This document shows, piece after piece, positions 33,964 through 43,126 of a DNA stretch of 64,000 nt (position 1 is the stretch's first letter; every line of letters starts with the position of its first letter). Source of the stretch: Streptomyces sp. NBC_01353 (GTDB lineage Bacteria > Actinomycetota > Actinomycetes > Streptomycetales > Streptomycetaceae); the NCBI RefSeq assembly GCF_036237275.1, contig NZ_CP108352.1:3348001-3412000 (forward strand), given 5' to 3'. The position numbers and the translations under genes are program-made. The notes under the pieces were generated by a model, which saw only the letters and a list, made by a program, of their open reading frames with translations, was not told the origin of the DNA and did no database searches.

Positions 33964-34114
33964 CTTTCCCTCCCATCCGCTGCGGTTCCCGCATCATTCC
34001 ACAGACCCCGCAGCAGAGTGATTCAACCAGCTGATGCCGCGTCGCGAACCTGTGTACGACGGGCAACGACTTACTGTACGGGCGTTATTGATTCCGAGCC
34101 GATGGAGACTGCGC

Positions 34115-35149
34115 GTGTCCGTCAGGAAATTCCCTCGCCCGCGACGGCTGGTACTCGCCTCGGCGGCGCTCGTCGCCCTCGCCTCGGGGGCGATCGCCGG
34201 AGCCCCCGCCGCCCTGCCCGGGCCGGACGGCGGTCTCGACATCCTTGTGGCCGGGGTCGACAGCCGGGCGGGACTCACGGCAGCGGAGCGGAAGCGCTAC
34301 CACGCCGGCGGCAAGGGCTGCGACTGCACGGACGTGATGATGCTGGTGCACGTCTCCGCCCGCAACGACCGGGTCAGCGTGGTGAGCCTGCCCCGCGACT
34401 CGCTCACCGCGTTCCCCGCCGTTCACATCGATCAGCGGACCGGCACGGTGCACGGCGCGCACCCGGCGAAGCTCAACGCCGCGCACACGGAGGGCGGGCC
34501 GAAGCACACCGTCGAAGCAGTAGAGCGGATGACGGGCACTCACATCGACCGCTACCTGGAGATCGACTTCCGGCGCTTCATGGACGGTGTGGACCAGGTC
34601 GACGGCGGGGTGCCGATCTGTACCGTGCAGCCGCTCAAGGACCCGGTCACCGGGATCGACCTGGCTCCGGGGACAAGGAACGTCAAGGGCGGCGAGGCGC
34701 TGCAGTACGTGCGTTCGCGGCGCGACGGGAACATGGACTTCGGGCGGATGCAGAAGCAGCAGAAGTTCGTGGTCAACATGTGGAAGACCATCCGGGCGGG
34801 CCTCAAGGACGATCCCACCCGGCTGTGGGCGCTGGCCTCGACGCTGCGCGGTACGGCGGAGACGGAGCGTTCGCTGTCCGTGACCGAGATGTTCACGCTC
34901 GCGGCGCGGCTGCGTGATCTCACCCCCGACCGTACCGAGTTCGCGACTGTTCCGATCCGTCGCTTCAACCCGGTGATCACCGGTGTGGGGTCCAGCGTCG
35001 TCTGGAACGAAGAGCAGGCGGCGAAGATCTTCGCGGCGCTGCGCGCCGAACGGCCGCTGCCGAAGGCCCCGCCGACGCAGACGAGCGAGATCCCGCGTGG
35101 CCTCGGCGAGTACCGGCCGACCGACGGCGCCTCGCTCGTCTGCTCGTGA
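34115..35149 (+). CDS. LytR-CpsA-Psr (LCP) family glycopolymer-peptidoglycan ligase
   Basis: A 344-residue protein with an N-terminal membrane helix (about residues 10-30) and an extracellular LCP domain (PF03816). Key positions are DILVAGVDSR, the lipid-phosphate-binding SLPRDSL, KLNAAHTEGGP, and QYVRSRRDGNMDFGRMQKQQ. LCP enzymes move undecaprenyl-pyrophosphate-linked polymers onto peptidoglycan, so this is the likely attachment enzyme for the polysaccharide made upstream. GTG 34115 has GGAG 8 bases before it. The C-terminal LytR_C domain of longer relatives is missing. Confidence 0.92.
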   Translation: MSVRKFPRPRRLVLASAALVALASGAIAGAPAALPGPDGGLDILVAGVDSRAGLTAAERKRYHAGGKGCDCTDVMMLVHVSARNDRVSVVSLPRDSLTAFPAVHIDQRTGTVHGAHPAKLNAAHTEGGPKHTVEAVERMTGTHIDRYLEIDFRRFMDGVDQVDGGVPICTVQPLKDPVTGIDLAPGTRNVKGGEALQYVRSRRDGNMDFGRMQKQQKFVVNMWKTIRAGLKDDPTRLWALASTLRGTAETERSLSVTEMFTLAARLRDLTPDRTEFATVPIRRFNPVITGVGSSVVWNEEQAAKIFAALRAERPLPKAPPTQTSEIPRGLGEYRPTDGASLVCS

Positions 35150-35152
35150 CGG

Positions 35153-35187
35153 CCCCGAGCCGTCGACGGGTGGCCGACGACTCGGGG
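35153..35187. terminator. Convergent hairpin terminator
   Basis: CCCCGAGCCGTCG (35153-35165) pairs with CGACGACTCGGGG (35175-35187) with one mismatch, filling the short gap between the convergent LCP and DUF255 genes. Confidence 0.7.
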
Positions 35188-35194
35188 AAGCCGT

Positions 35195-37222
35195 TCACCG
35201 CGCGAGCGTGCGGGCCAGCTCGGCCGGGTCCGTCGTCGGCGCGTCGCAGGTGAAGTGACGGCAGACGTACGCGGCCGCTCCCCCGTCCACCAGCGGGCGG
35301 TCCCTGAGCAGCGGGAACTCCTCGCTGTCCGGGGCGCCGAAGGCGACGACCGCGCCGGGGGTCGGGGCCAGCAGGGCGGTACGGCGCAGGGCCTGGGCGG
35401 TGTCGTCGCCGGCCGCGCCGACCACCGCGATCTCGCGGGGCCCGTCGAGCAGGGCCTCCGCGGTGGCCAGCCCCCAGCCGATGAACCGAGGTGCACGCGG
35501 GCCCAGCGCCTTGACCACTCCGAGCGCGCCCTCGGCGGCCGCGCGGTGGGCCTCGGAGCCGGTGTGGGCCGCGTAGGAGAGCAGCGCTCCGGCGGCGGCC
35601 GTCCAGCCGGACGGGGCGGCGTTGTCCGTGGGGTCCTGGGGCCGGCGGATCAGCGCCTCGGCGTCGTGCGCGGTGTCGTACAGCGCCCCGCCCTCGGCGA
35701 CGAACTGGTCCAGGACGATGTCGAGCAGGAACCCCGCGAACTCCAGCCAGACCCCCTCCCCCGTGACCCCGGCGAGCGCGAGGAAGCCCTCGGCGACATC
35801 GGCGTAGTCCTCCAGGACACCGGCGTTGGCGCCGACCTGGCCGTCCTTGGAGGTACGGGCCAGCCGCGCGTCCGCGCCCATGTGCAGCCGTACGAGCAGA
35901 TCGGCGGTCTCCGTCGCCCGCTCGACCAGGTCGGGGCGGTCGAAGAACGCGCCGGTCTCGGCGAGCGCGGCGATCGTCAGACCGTTCCAGGCGGCGACGA
36001 TCTTGTCGTCGCGGCCGGGGCGCTCGCGCTCGTCGCGGGCGGCGAGCAGGCGCTCCTTGATCGAGGCGATCCGGTCGCCGTCCGCCACACCGGCGTCCTG
36101 CGGGAGCTGGAGGACGGAGGCGCCCTCCTCGAAGGTGCCTTCCTCGGTGACGCCGAAGTACGAGGCGGCGTAGGCGGCGTCGTCCGCGCCGAGGACATCG
36201 GCGAGCTGCGCCGGAGTCCAGACGTAGTACGCGCCTTCGACGTGCCGGCCCGTCCCGTCGTCGGAGTCCGCGTCGAGCGCCGAGGCGAAGCCGCCCTCCG
36301 GGGTGCGCAGTTCGCGGACCAGGAAGTCGGCGGTCTCCAGGGCTACCCGGCGGGCCAGGTCGCTGCCGGTCGCCCGCCACAGATGCGCGTACACCCGGCA
36401 CAGCAGGGCGTTGTCGTACAGCATCTTCTCGAAGTGCGGGACGACCCACTCGCGGTCCACGGAGTAGCGGGCGAAGCCGCCGCCGAGCTGGTCGTAGATC
36501 CCGCCGCGGGCCATCGCCTCGCAGGTGTCGGCCGCCATCTGCAGCGCGCCCTCGGCTCCCGTACGGACGTAGTGGCGCAGCAGGAACTCCAGCACCATCG
36601 ACGGCGGGAACTTGGGTGCGCCGCCGAAGCCGCCGCGTGCCGCGTCGTACTCGCGGACCAGCCCGAGCAGTGCCTGGGCCAGCTCCGGCTCGCCGGGCAC
36701 ACCGTCGCCGCCGAAGGCGAGGGAGCGGGCGGAGAGGTCCTTGACGATCTTCCCGGCGACCTCGCCGACCTCGTCGCGGCGCTCGGTCCAGGCGCGGGAG
36801 ACGCCGTCGAGGACGTCGCCGAAGGAGGGCATCCCGTGCCGGGACTCGGGCGGGAAGTACGTACCGAAGTAGAACGGCTCGGCGTCCGGGGTGAGGAAGA
36901 CCGTCATCGGCCAGCCGCCCTGGCCGGTGGCCGCCTGGACGGCCTCCATGTAGACGGCGTCGACGTCGGGGCGCTCCTCGCGGTCGACCTTGACGGCGAC
37001 GAAGTGCTCGTTGACGTAGGCGGCGGTGGTGTCGTCCTCGAAGGATTCGTGGGCCATCACATGGCACCAGTGACAGCTGCTGTAGCCGACGCTGAGCAGC
37101 ACGGGGACGTCACGGCGGCGCGCCTCTTCGAACGCCTCGGCCGACCAGGGCCACCAGTCGACCGGGTTGTCGGCGTGCTGGAGGAGGTACGGGGACGTCT
37201 CATGGGCCAGTCTGTTCGGCAT
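35195..37222 (-). CDS. DUF255 thioredoxin-domain / (alpha/alpha)6-barrel protein (YyaL/SPATA20-like)
   Basis: A 675-residue cytosolic protein. Residues 1-165 are the DUF255 thioredoxin-like domain with active-site C50-H-W-C53 ([17 protein letters not shown]); the rest is a six-hairpin glycosidase-like barrel ([33 protein letters not shown]). The family is widespread and its role undefined, although the barrel suggests carbohydrate handling such as epimerisation. GAGG 8 bases upstream supports ATG 37222. It is common in actinobacterial cores and need not belong to the surface island. Confidence 0.9.
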   Translation of the reverse strand: MPNRLAHETSPYLLQHADNPVDWWPWSAEAFEEARRRDVPVLLSVGYSSCHWCHVMAHESFEDDTTAAYVNEHFVAVKVDREERPDVDAVYMEAVQAATGQGGWPMTVFLTPDAEPFYFGTYFPPESRHGMPSFGDVLDGVSRAWTERRDEVGEVAGKIVKDLSARSLAFGGDGVPGEPELAQALLGLVREYDAARGGFGGAPKFPPSMVLEFLLRHYVRTGAEGALQMAADTCEAMARGGIYDQLGGGFARYSVDREWVVPHFEKMLYDNALLCRVYAHLWRATGSDLARRVALETADFLVRELRTPEGGFASALDADSDDGTGRHVEGAYYVWTPAQLADVLGADDAAYAASYFGVTEEGTFEEGASVLQLPQDAGVADGDRIASIKERLLAARDERERPGRDDKIVAAWNGLTIAALAETGAFFDRPDLVERATETADLLVRLHMGADARLARTSKDGQVGANAGVLEDYADVAEGFLALAGVTGEGVWLEFAGFLLDIVLDQFVAEGGALYDTAHDAEALIRRPQDPTDNAAPSGWTAAAGALLSYAAHTGSEAHRAAAEGALGVVKALGPRAPRFIGWGLATAEALLDGPREIAVVGAAGDDTAQALRRTALLAPTPGAVVAFGAPDSEEFPLLRDRPLVDGGAAAYVCRHFTCDAPTTDPAELARTLAR

Positions 37223-37300
37223 GGCTCCATCCTCGCGCACCCGGGGAAACACCGCCCGTACGCCACGGGTGGGCGGTGCACGATCGGGGCACCGATACGA

Positions 37301-37349
37301 GAAGCGGCCCCGTTCCTCGCACTGGCTCTGCGAGGAACGGGGCCGCTTC
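37301..37349 (-). terminator. Very strong hairpin terminator after the rodlin gene
   Basis: A perfect 21-bp stem: 37301-37321 (starting GAAGCGGCC) with 37329-37349 (ending GGCCGCTTC), seven-base loop CTGGCTC. It lies just past the rodlin stop and also insulates the DUF255 start region. Confidence 0.85.
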
Positions 37350-37365
37350 AGCGGAACTGGTGGTG

Positions 37366-37758
37366 TCAGCCGCCGGCGTTCCCGTTCTGGGAGAGAACCT
37401 CGCCCAGGATGTGCGAGAGAGCGTCGTCGCCCTTCTGCTGCACGGAGTTCTGGGTGCAGGTCTGGGCCGCCACCGGGTTGCCGAGGACGTCCTGGACCGC
37501 GACCGGAATGGCGAGGACGCCGATCGGGACCTGAGCCTGAACCTTCTGGATGTCGAAGCAGTGGAGCACGCCACCGTTGATGAGACCGAAGTTCGGGCTG
37601 AAGTAGCCGTCGGTCGAGGTGTTGCCGATCGACTGCTTCGACTGGTTGCCGATGATGTTGGCGCTTCCGCCGTCGTTGCCGGCCGCCATCGCGGTCGTCG
37701 CGGACAGACCGGCGACCGTGGCCGCAACCGCCGCCGTAGCAAGAACCTTCTTGATCAC
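37366..37758 (-). CDS. Rodlin (RdlA/RdlB family)
   Basis: A 130-residue secreted protein. The signal peptide (~1-25, [21 protein letters not shown]-like) precedes a mature chain with the rodlin signatures [31 protein letters not shown] and the [12 protein letters not shown] segment, with two cysteines. Rodlins organise chaplin fibrils into the paired-rod rodlet layer of aerial hyphae and spores. Only one rodlin is present; S. coelicolor has two side by side. GTG 37758 has GAAGGA upstream. A good BldN-type promoter motif lies 59-86 bases before the start and a very strong terminator follows. Confidence 0.95.
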   Translation of the reverse strand: MIKKVLATAAVAATVAGLSATTAMAAGNDGGSANIIGNQSKQSIGNTSTDGYFSPNFGLINGGVLHCFDIQKVQAQVPIGVLAIPVAVQDVLGNPVAAQTCTQNSVQQKGDDALSHILGEVLSQNGNAGG

Positions 37759-37816
37759 GAGTCTTCCTTCTTGAGCTCGAGGGCCCTGGAACGCTCCGTT
37801 AGCCGAAGCACGCTGA

Positions 37817-37844
37817 TCAACTGCCCGCGACAGGATTGGTTCCG
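37817..37844 (-). promoter_or_regulatory. BldN-type promoter motif of the rodlin gene
   Basis: On the minus strand: CGGAAC (37844-37839), 16 bases, AGTTGA (37822-37817); each hexamer differs from the remembered CGTAAC and CGTTGA consensus at one position. Confidence 0.5.
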
Positions 37845-38001
37845 GGTCGTCACCCGGACGCGCTATTCAGCAGATGAACGCCATCGGACGCCGGGTCGGG
37901 GGGCAGGCGTTCGGGAGGCCGATCGCCCCGCTCCCTCGCGCCGACGCGCGTCACGCAGGACACTTGTCGCCGGAAGCGGAAGCTCTCGGAGGGGGAGGCA
38001 C

Positions 38002-41000
38002 ATGCGGGACAGCCACCGGGCCGAGGCCGAGCGGCTGTTGGCACGCGCCGTGGAGGAGGAGGTGCGGCGCTCCGGAGGCCGCTTCGACTCCACGGCCCTG
38101 CTGGCACGCGGCCGGACCTCGCTGGACACCATGGCGGCGAGTGCGGGCGAGGAGTACGAGACGTATCTGCGGGCGCTGGAGGAGGCGGAGGCCGGGCGGC
38201 AGTCCCTGGCGGATCGGTTCAGCAGACAGGCCGTGGGAACTCCCGCGCTGGTCACGGCCGTCGCTGCCGCGGCGGCGTTCGGCGCGGACCTGGCGCTCGG
38301 CACGGCGGCCGGTACGGCTTTGGGCGCCGGGGCCGTGGTGGCGGTGGCGGGCGCGGCGGCGACCGTCCTGAAGGTGACTGCCGCGCACTGGCCCGCCGCG
38401 CACCGCCGGGCGGGCGCGCTGGGCCAGCCGGGCGGACCCGAGCAGCTGCGGCTGCAGTGGCTGACGGCGCTGGACGTACGGGGCGTGCGGCCCTTCCTCG
38501 ACCAGCAGCGGGTGCTGCTCGCGAGCACGCAGAAGCCGCCGCAGAAGGTCGTGGCGCAGCTGCGCGGCGTCGACCGCAGCGCGGCGGCCCGCCGCCGGAC
38601 GGTCCTGGAGCAGTCGTTCGGCCATCTGCCGGACCCCGGCGGGCCGTTCGCGGGGCGGCGCGCGGAGCTGGCCCAGATCACCCAGTGGGTGCAGGCGGGC
38701 CGGGCGTCGACGCAGACCCGGCCGACGGTCGTGATGCTGCACGGGGAGCAGGGCTCGGGCCGTACGACTCTGGCCGTACGGGCGGCGCATGCGCTGCGGG
38801 ACCAGTTCCGCGGGGCGTGCGTGGTGGACCTGCGGGGCGGCGGGACGCGTGGCGAGAAGCCGCTGTCGACCCGGGAGGCGCTGCTGCATCTGTTGAACCG
38901 GCTGGGCGCGCCGCGCGAGCAGCTGCTGTTTCGCGAGCGGTCGTCGGCGGAGCAACAGGTGCGCAGGCTGGCGGAGTTGTACCACCAGCATCTGACCGGG
39001 CTGCCGGTGACGGTGATTCTGGACGACGCGGTGGAGGCGGAACAGGTCCGCACGCTGCTGCCGGAGCGTTCGGACAGTCTGGTCCTGGTCACGTGCCGGG
39101 AGCCGCTGGACCTCGGGCCGGACGTGCCGGCGGCCGTGCACCGGCTGCCGGTGGCGGCGCTGGACGCGGCGGGGGTGGAGGAGCTGCTGCGGGAGGCGGC
39201 CGAGGCACCGGACCCCGGCCCGTACGACTCCGAGGCCTTCGACCGGATCCGGGAGCTGTGCGGTGGGCTGCCGCTGGCGCTGCGGGTGGCGGGGTCCTCG
39301 CTGGGCCGCCGCTCGATGAGCGATCTGGCGCATCTGCTGGCCCGCCCGGGCTGGGGCCCGGGCGCCGTCGAACGGGCGCTTTCCGTACGGTACTTCACCG
39401 ATCTCGACGAGGACGGCCGACGACTGCTGCGCCGGCTCGCGCTCGCCGGGCGTGCTTCGCTGGGCGCGGCGGCGGCCGGTGCCCTGCTCGGCGGGAACGG
39501 TCAGGAGGGGGCCCGGCTGCTGCGGGAGCTCGCCGACGCGGGGCTCCTGGACCATGTCCGGGGAGAGCGCTACCGGCTGCACGACTCCGTACGCGACTTC
39601 GCGGCGGCCCGGCTCCAGGACGAGGAGGACGCGGCGGAGATCGCGGCCGCGCAGGAGCGGCTGATCCAGAACTACGCGGAGCTCGCGGACGCGGTGATCC
39701 GGATGGTCGACGGCAAGATGTCGACCCGTGCGGACCGCTTCGGCGGGCACGGCTTCGGCTCGCTGGACGCGGCCCTGCGCTGGCTGGACGACGAGTCGAG
39801 CTTCATCACGGCGGCGCTGCGGCACGCCGAGGGCGTCGACCAGCAGACCGTACTGAATCTGCTCGGCGCGCTCTGCGACTACTGCCTGCTGCGCGGCGAC
39901 CTGTACCGGCTCGGCGAGATCAACGAGCTGACCGACGCGGTCGGGCAGGGGCTGCTGTCCCGGTCGGTGCAGTGGCGGACCGGTATCGCGGCCCGGCAGC
40001 TCGGCGAACTCGACAAGGCGCGCACCACGCTGACCTCGGTGGTCTCCCTCTACCAGGAGGCGCACCAGGACGCGGGGGCCGCGCTCGCGCTCTGCTCGCT
40101 CGGGATCACCCTGCACCACCAGGGCAATCTGACGGAGGCGTCGGCGAAGCTGCGGGAGGCGCTGGTGCTCCAGGAACCGGAGTCGCTGGCCGCCGACCGG
40201 GGCTGGACCCTGCACGCCCTGGCGGCGGTCGAGCGGGACCGGGCGAACCTGGCCGAGGCGCTGGCTCTGCTGCGCAACGCCCTGGAGCTGCACCGGGAGA
40301 ACGAGTCCCTGCACGGCGAGGCCTGGGCGCACTTCCAGCTGGGCCAGGTGTGTCTGCGGATGGGCGACGTGGAGCGGGCCGACGCCGAGCTGCGGGCCGC
40401 CCTCGACCAGTACGGCCGTACCCGCGACGGGCGCGGCGAGGCGTGGGCGCTGACGCAGCTGGCCCGCGCCCGGCTCGTCGAGGGCGAGATCGCACCTGCG
40501 GTCGAAGGCCTGCAGCAGGCGCTCTCCCGCCATCGCGACCAGGAGGACGCGCGGGGCGAGGCGTGGACGCTGTACTACCTGGGGCACGCGCTGGAGGAGC
40601 GCGGCGACCTGGATCAGGCGGTACGGGAGCTGGAGCGGGCGCGCACGATGTTCTCCCGGATGCGGGACGTGTACGGGCTCGCCTGCGCCCGGCACCACTC
40701 GGGCCGGGTCACCCGCGACCAGCGCGCGGCCCAGACCGGCAACCTGCGCAACTCCGGCTTCGCCCGGCAGCTGCTGGTCGACGCCCGGGCGGACTTCCAC
40801 CGGATCGGGGTGGCGCACGGCGAGGCCTGGACGTGTCTGGAGCTGGCGATCGTCGACGCCGGGAACGGGAAGGTCGCGCAGGCCCTGGAGCTGTGCGGGG
40901 AGGCCACCGACCTCTTCCTGTCGTACGACGACCGGAGGGGCGCCGACTGGGCCCGCTTCCTGCGCTGCACGCTGCTCCCGTACGGCTCGCCGGGCGGCGC

Positions 41001-41217
41001 GGAGGTGGGCACGGTCGTCGCCCAGGAGGAGCTGGCGCGGCTGATCGAGGACAGGCATTCGACGCGGGACGGGAAGGTGGAGGACTGCGCGGAGGCGTAC
41101 GCCGTGGTCCTGGAGCGGGGCGTCCAGCTCGACGCGGGCTGGCAGGCCTGGGACCTGGGCATGGTGCCGAACCGGCACGCGCGGGAGGTGATGGGTGTCC
41201 CGCTGGAGGTGGCGTGA
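38002..41217 (+). CDS. Large STAND NTPase with TPR repeats (AfsR-like C-terminal architecture), probably membrane-associated
   Basis: A 1071-residue signalling NTPase. Residues ~78-130 are strongly hydrophobic Ala/Gly/Val helices. The NB-ARC/STAND domain spans ~220-530: P-loop GEQGSGRTT with Arg254 where Lys is expected, Walker B VTVILDDA, sensor VLVTCRE and GLPLAL near 422. Residues ~560-1000 are TPR-like repeats. It lacks the N-terminal DNA-binding domain of AfsR/SARP proteins, so it is more likely a ligand- or partner-triggered scaffold. GGGGGAGG 4 bases before ATG 38002 is an excellent start signal. It stands alone before a strong terminator. Confidence 0.85.
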   Translation: MRDSHRAEAERLLARAVEEEVRRSGGRFDSTALLARGRTSLDTMAASAGEEYETYLRALEEAEAGRQSLADRFSRQAVGTPALVTAVAAAAAFGADLALGTAAGTALGAGAVVAVAGAAATVLKVTAAHWPAAHRRAGALGQPGGPEQLRLQWLTALDVRGVRPFLDQQRVLLASTQKPPQKVVAQLRGVDRSAAARRRTVLEQSFGHLPDPGGPFAGRRAELAQITQWVQAGRASTQTRPTVVMLHGEQGSGRTTLAVRAAHALRDQFRGACVVDLRGGGTRGEKPLSTREALLHLLNRLGAPREQLLFRERSSAEQQVRRLAELYHQHLTGLPVTVILDDAVEAEQVRTLLPERSDSLVLVTCREPLDLGPDVPAAVHRLPVAALDAAGVEELLREAAEAPDPGPYDSEAFDRIRELCGGLPLALRVAGSSLGRRSMSDLAHLLARPGWGPGAVERALSVRYFTDLDEDGRRLLRRLALAGRASLGAAAAGALLGGNGQEGARLLRELADAGLLDHVRGERYRLHDSVRDFAAARLQDEEDAAEIAAAQERLIQNYAELADAVIRMVDGKMSTRADRFGGHGFGSLDAALRWLDDESSFITAALRHAEGVDQQTVLNLLGALCDYCLLRGDLYRLGEINELTDAVGQGLLSRSVQWRTGIAARQLGELDKARTTLTSVVSLYQEAHQDAGAALALCSLGITLHHQGNLTEASAKLREALVLQEPESLAADRGWTLHALAAVERDRANLAEALALLRNALELHRENESLHGEAWAHFQLGQVCLRMGDVERADAELRAALDQYGRTRDGRGEAWALTQLARARLVEGEIAPAVEGLQQALSRHRDQEDARGEAWTLYYLGHALEERGDLDQAVRELERARTMFSRMRDVYGLACARHHSGRVTRDQRAAQTGNLRNSGFARQLLVDARADFHRIGVAHGEAWTCLELAIVDAGNGKVAQALELCGEATDLFLSYDDRRGADWARFLRCTLLPYGSPGGAEVGTVVAQEELARLIEDRHSTRDGKVEDCAEAYAVVLERGVQLDAGWQAWDLGMVPNRHAREVMGVPLEVA

Positions 41218-41270
41218 GCCCGGGGACGCCGTGAGGCGCGGTGGCGAAGGGGCCACCTGAGCCCGGGGAC

Positions 41271-41313
41271 GCCGCGGTGCGGGCCCTCCCGAGGGGAGGG
41301 CCCGCACCGCGGC
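41271..41313. terminator. Convergent hairpin terminator
   Basis: A perfect 20-bp stem: 41271-41290 (GCCGCGGTGC...) with 41294-41313 (...GCACCGCGGC), loop GAG; between the STAND gene and the convergent mca pair. Confidence 0.8.
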
Positions 41314-41322
41314 GGTCCGCCG

Positions 41323-41553
41323 CTACTCCTGCGCGGCCGTACCGCTCTTCGCGGGGGCGGCGCCCTTCGGCTCCGCGCCCTCGTCGAAGGAGACCTTGCC
41401 CATGTGGCGGTTCATCGACTTCATCAGCATCCAGACGGCCACGGCCATCACGGCGAAGACGACGAAACCGAGGACGCCGGGGGTCACCTTGTTCTTGTCC
41501 AGCTCTTCGGCGGCGAAGGGGACAAGCTGGGTCAGTGCCAGGTGTGCGCTCAT
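41323..41553 (-). CDS. Small single-helix membrane protein coupled to mca
   Basis: A 76-residue protein with one membrane helix (VLGFVVFAVMAVAVWMLM, about residues 27-44) and a short charged cytosolic tail. It starts one base after the mca stop (ATG 41553); an upstream ATG 41562 overlapping mca is the alternative. The family is common in streptomycetes directly after mca and its function is unknown; it may tether or regulate mycothiol-conjugate processing at the membrane. Confidence 0.75.
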   Translation of the reverse strand: MSAHLALTQLVPFAAEELDKNKVTPGVLGFVVFAVMAVAVWMLMKSMNRHMGKVSFDEGAEPKGAAPAKSGTAAQE

Positions 41554-41554
41554 G

Positions 41555-42436
41555 TCAGGCATTGTCGCGGATGCCCGCGAAGAGGTCGTCCTCGGGGAGG
41601 GAGGTCGGCACCAGCGACTTGCTGAGCTCGTACTCCTCCGTCGGCCAGACCGCCTTCTGGATCTCCATCGGCACCCGGAACCAGCCACCGTCCGGATCGA
41701 TCTGCGTACGGTGGGCGATCAGCGCCTTGTCGCGGATCTCGAAGAACTCCGCGCACGGCACGTGCGTGGTCAGGATCCGCTCCTTGTGCTCGAACTCGTC
41801 CCAGCGCTTCAGCCAGTCGCCGTACGGGGACTCCATGCCGCGGTCAAGGAGTGCCTGGTGCAGCGCCATGGTGCGCGGCTTGTTGAAGCCCTGGTTGTAG
41901 TAGACCTTCTGGGGCTGGAAGGCCGGGCCGAACTCGGCCTCCGGGTACTTCTCGGTGTCCGCCGCGCCGTCGAAGGCCACCATCGTGATCTTGTGGGTCA
42001 TGATGTGGTCGGGGTGCGGGTAGCCGCCGTTCTCGTCGTAGGTCGTGATGACCTGCGGACGGAAGGAGCGGATCTTGCGGACCAGCTCGCCGGCGGCCGT
42101 GTCGACGTCCTCCAGGGCGAAACAGCCCTCGGGCAGCGGCGGCAGCGGGTCGCCCTCCGGCAGGCCGGAGTCGACGAAGCCGAGCCACTCCTGGTCGACC
42201 CCGAGGATCTCGCGGGCCTCGTCCATCTCCTTGCGGCGCACCTCGTGGATGTTCGCCTCGATGTAGGCGTCACCCTGGAGCTTCGGGTTGAGGATGGAGC
42301 CGCGCTCGCCGCCCGTGCACGTGACCACGAGCACGTCCACCCCCTCGGACACATACTTGGCCATCGTTGCCGCGCCCTTGCTCGACTCGTCGTCGGGGTG
42401 GGCGTGAACGGCCATCAGTCGCAGCTGCTCAGTCAA
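41555..42436 (-). CDS. mca: Mycothiol S-conjugate amidase
   Basis: A 293-residue zinc amidase of the LmbE/PIG-L fold that cleaves mycothiol S-conjugates of electrophiles and antibiotics into a mercapturic acid, which is exported, and GlcN-Ins, which is recycled. Zinc-site motifs are AVHAHPDDE at the N-terminus and the HPDH in GGYPHPDHIMTH. The HKERILTTHVPCAEFFEIRD region is typical of Mca rather than MshB. TTG 42436, with GAGG upstream, is the best start. Mycothiol itself marks the organism as an actinomycete. Confidence 0.95.
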   Translation of the reverse strand: MTEQLRLMAVHAHPDDESSKGAATMAKYVSEGVDVLVVTCTGGERGSILNPKLQGDAYIEANIHEVRRKEMDEAREILGVDQEWLGFVDSGLPEGDPLPPLPEGCFALEDVDTAAGELVRKIRSFRPQVITTYDENGGYPHPDHIMTHKITMVAFDGAADTEKYPEAEFGPAFQPQKVYYNQGFNKPRTMALHQALLDRGMESPYGDWLKRWDEFEHKERILTTHVPCAEFFEIRDKALIAHRTQIDPDGGWFRVPMEIQKAVWPTEEYELSKSLVPTSLPEDDLFAGIRDNA

Positions 42437-42534
42437 GACTCGATCCTCAGTGATTCGTCGCGGAGGCAGGTCTCTATAGTGACGGAACCGGGGGGCGGAA
42501 AATTCCGGGTGCCCCGGCGGCGAGAGGAACGATC

Positions 42535-42936
42535 ATGAGCGCGGTGCGAGAGCAGCCGGCCGAGGGGCGCTACGGCCGCTCCGCGGACGAGCGCGCCGAC
42601 CGCAAGCTCAAGATCGCCGGCGCCGTGCTCGGCGTACTGTTCCTCGGCGTTCTGGGCTGGTTCGGCTGGCACTACGTCGGCGAGAGCAGGATCAGCGCCG
42701 AGATGATCAAGTTCGACGTGGTGAGCGACACCGAGGTGCAGGTGCACCTGGAGGTACGCAAGGACGTCGACGTCACGGGCATCTGCACGCTGCGCTCGCG
42801 CTCCGAGGACGGGGCCGAGGTGGGCCGCAAGGACGTGAAGGTCGACGAGGCCGCCGACCGGGTCGACCGGGTCTGGTCGATCCGGACCACCGCGCGGGCG
42901 ACCAGCGCCGAGCTCGTGGGGTGTACCCCTCAGTAG
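42535..42936 (+). CDS. DUF4307 membrane protein
   Basis: A 133-residue protein with one membrane helix (IAGAVLGVLFLGVLGWFGW, about residues 27-46) and an extracytoplasmic beta-rich domain (VQVHLEVRKDVDVTGICTLR) ending with a conserved cysteine (VGCTPQ). It matches the actinobacterial DUF4307 family, usually located between mca and greA as here. GAGAGGA 6 bases upstream supports ATG 42535. Function unknown. Confidence 0.88.
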   Translation: MSAVREQPAEGRYGRSADERADRKLKIAGAVLGVLFLGVLGWFGWHYVGESRISAEMIKFDVVSDTEVQVHLEVRKDVDVTGICTLRSRSEDGAEVGRKDVKVDEAADRVDRVWSIRTTARATSAELVGCTPQ

Positions 42937-43126
42937 CTGTGGGTAGGGAGCTGGTGGTGTGTCGAACTCCGTTTCCCGCGCTGACCAGGAGTGACGCCAT
43001 CTTGATGGTTTATGTCCTCCCCCTTTTCGCCACTAATTGTTAGGCTCGTGGTTTCGCCCGCCCAGGAAGGACAATCCTTCTGGGTAGGGCGATGCTTTGT
43101 ATTCCCAGTACCTACGAGGAGCACCT

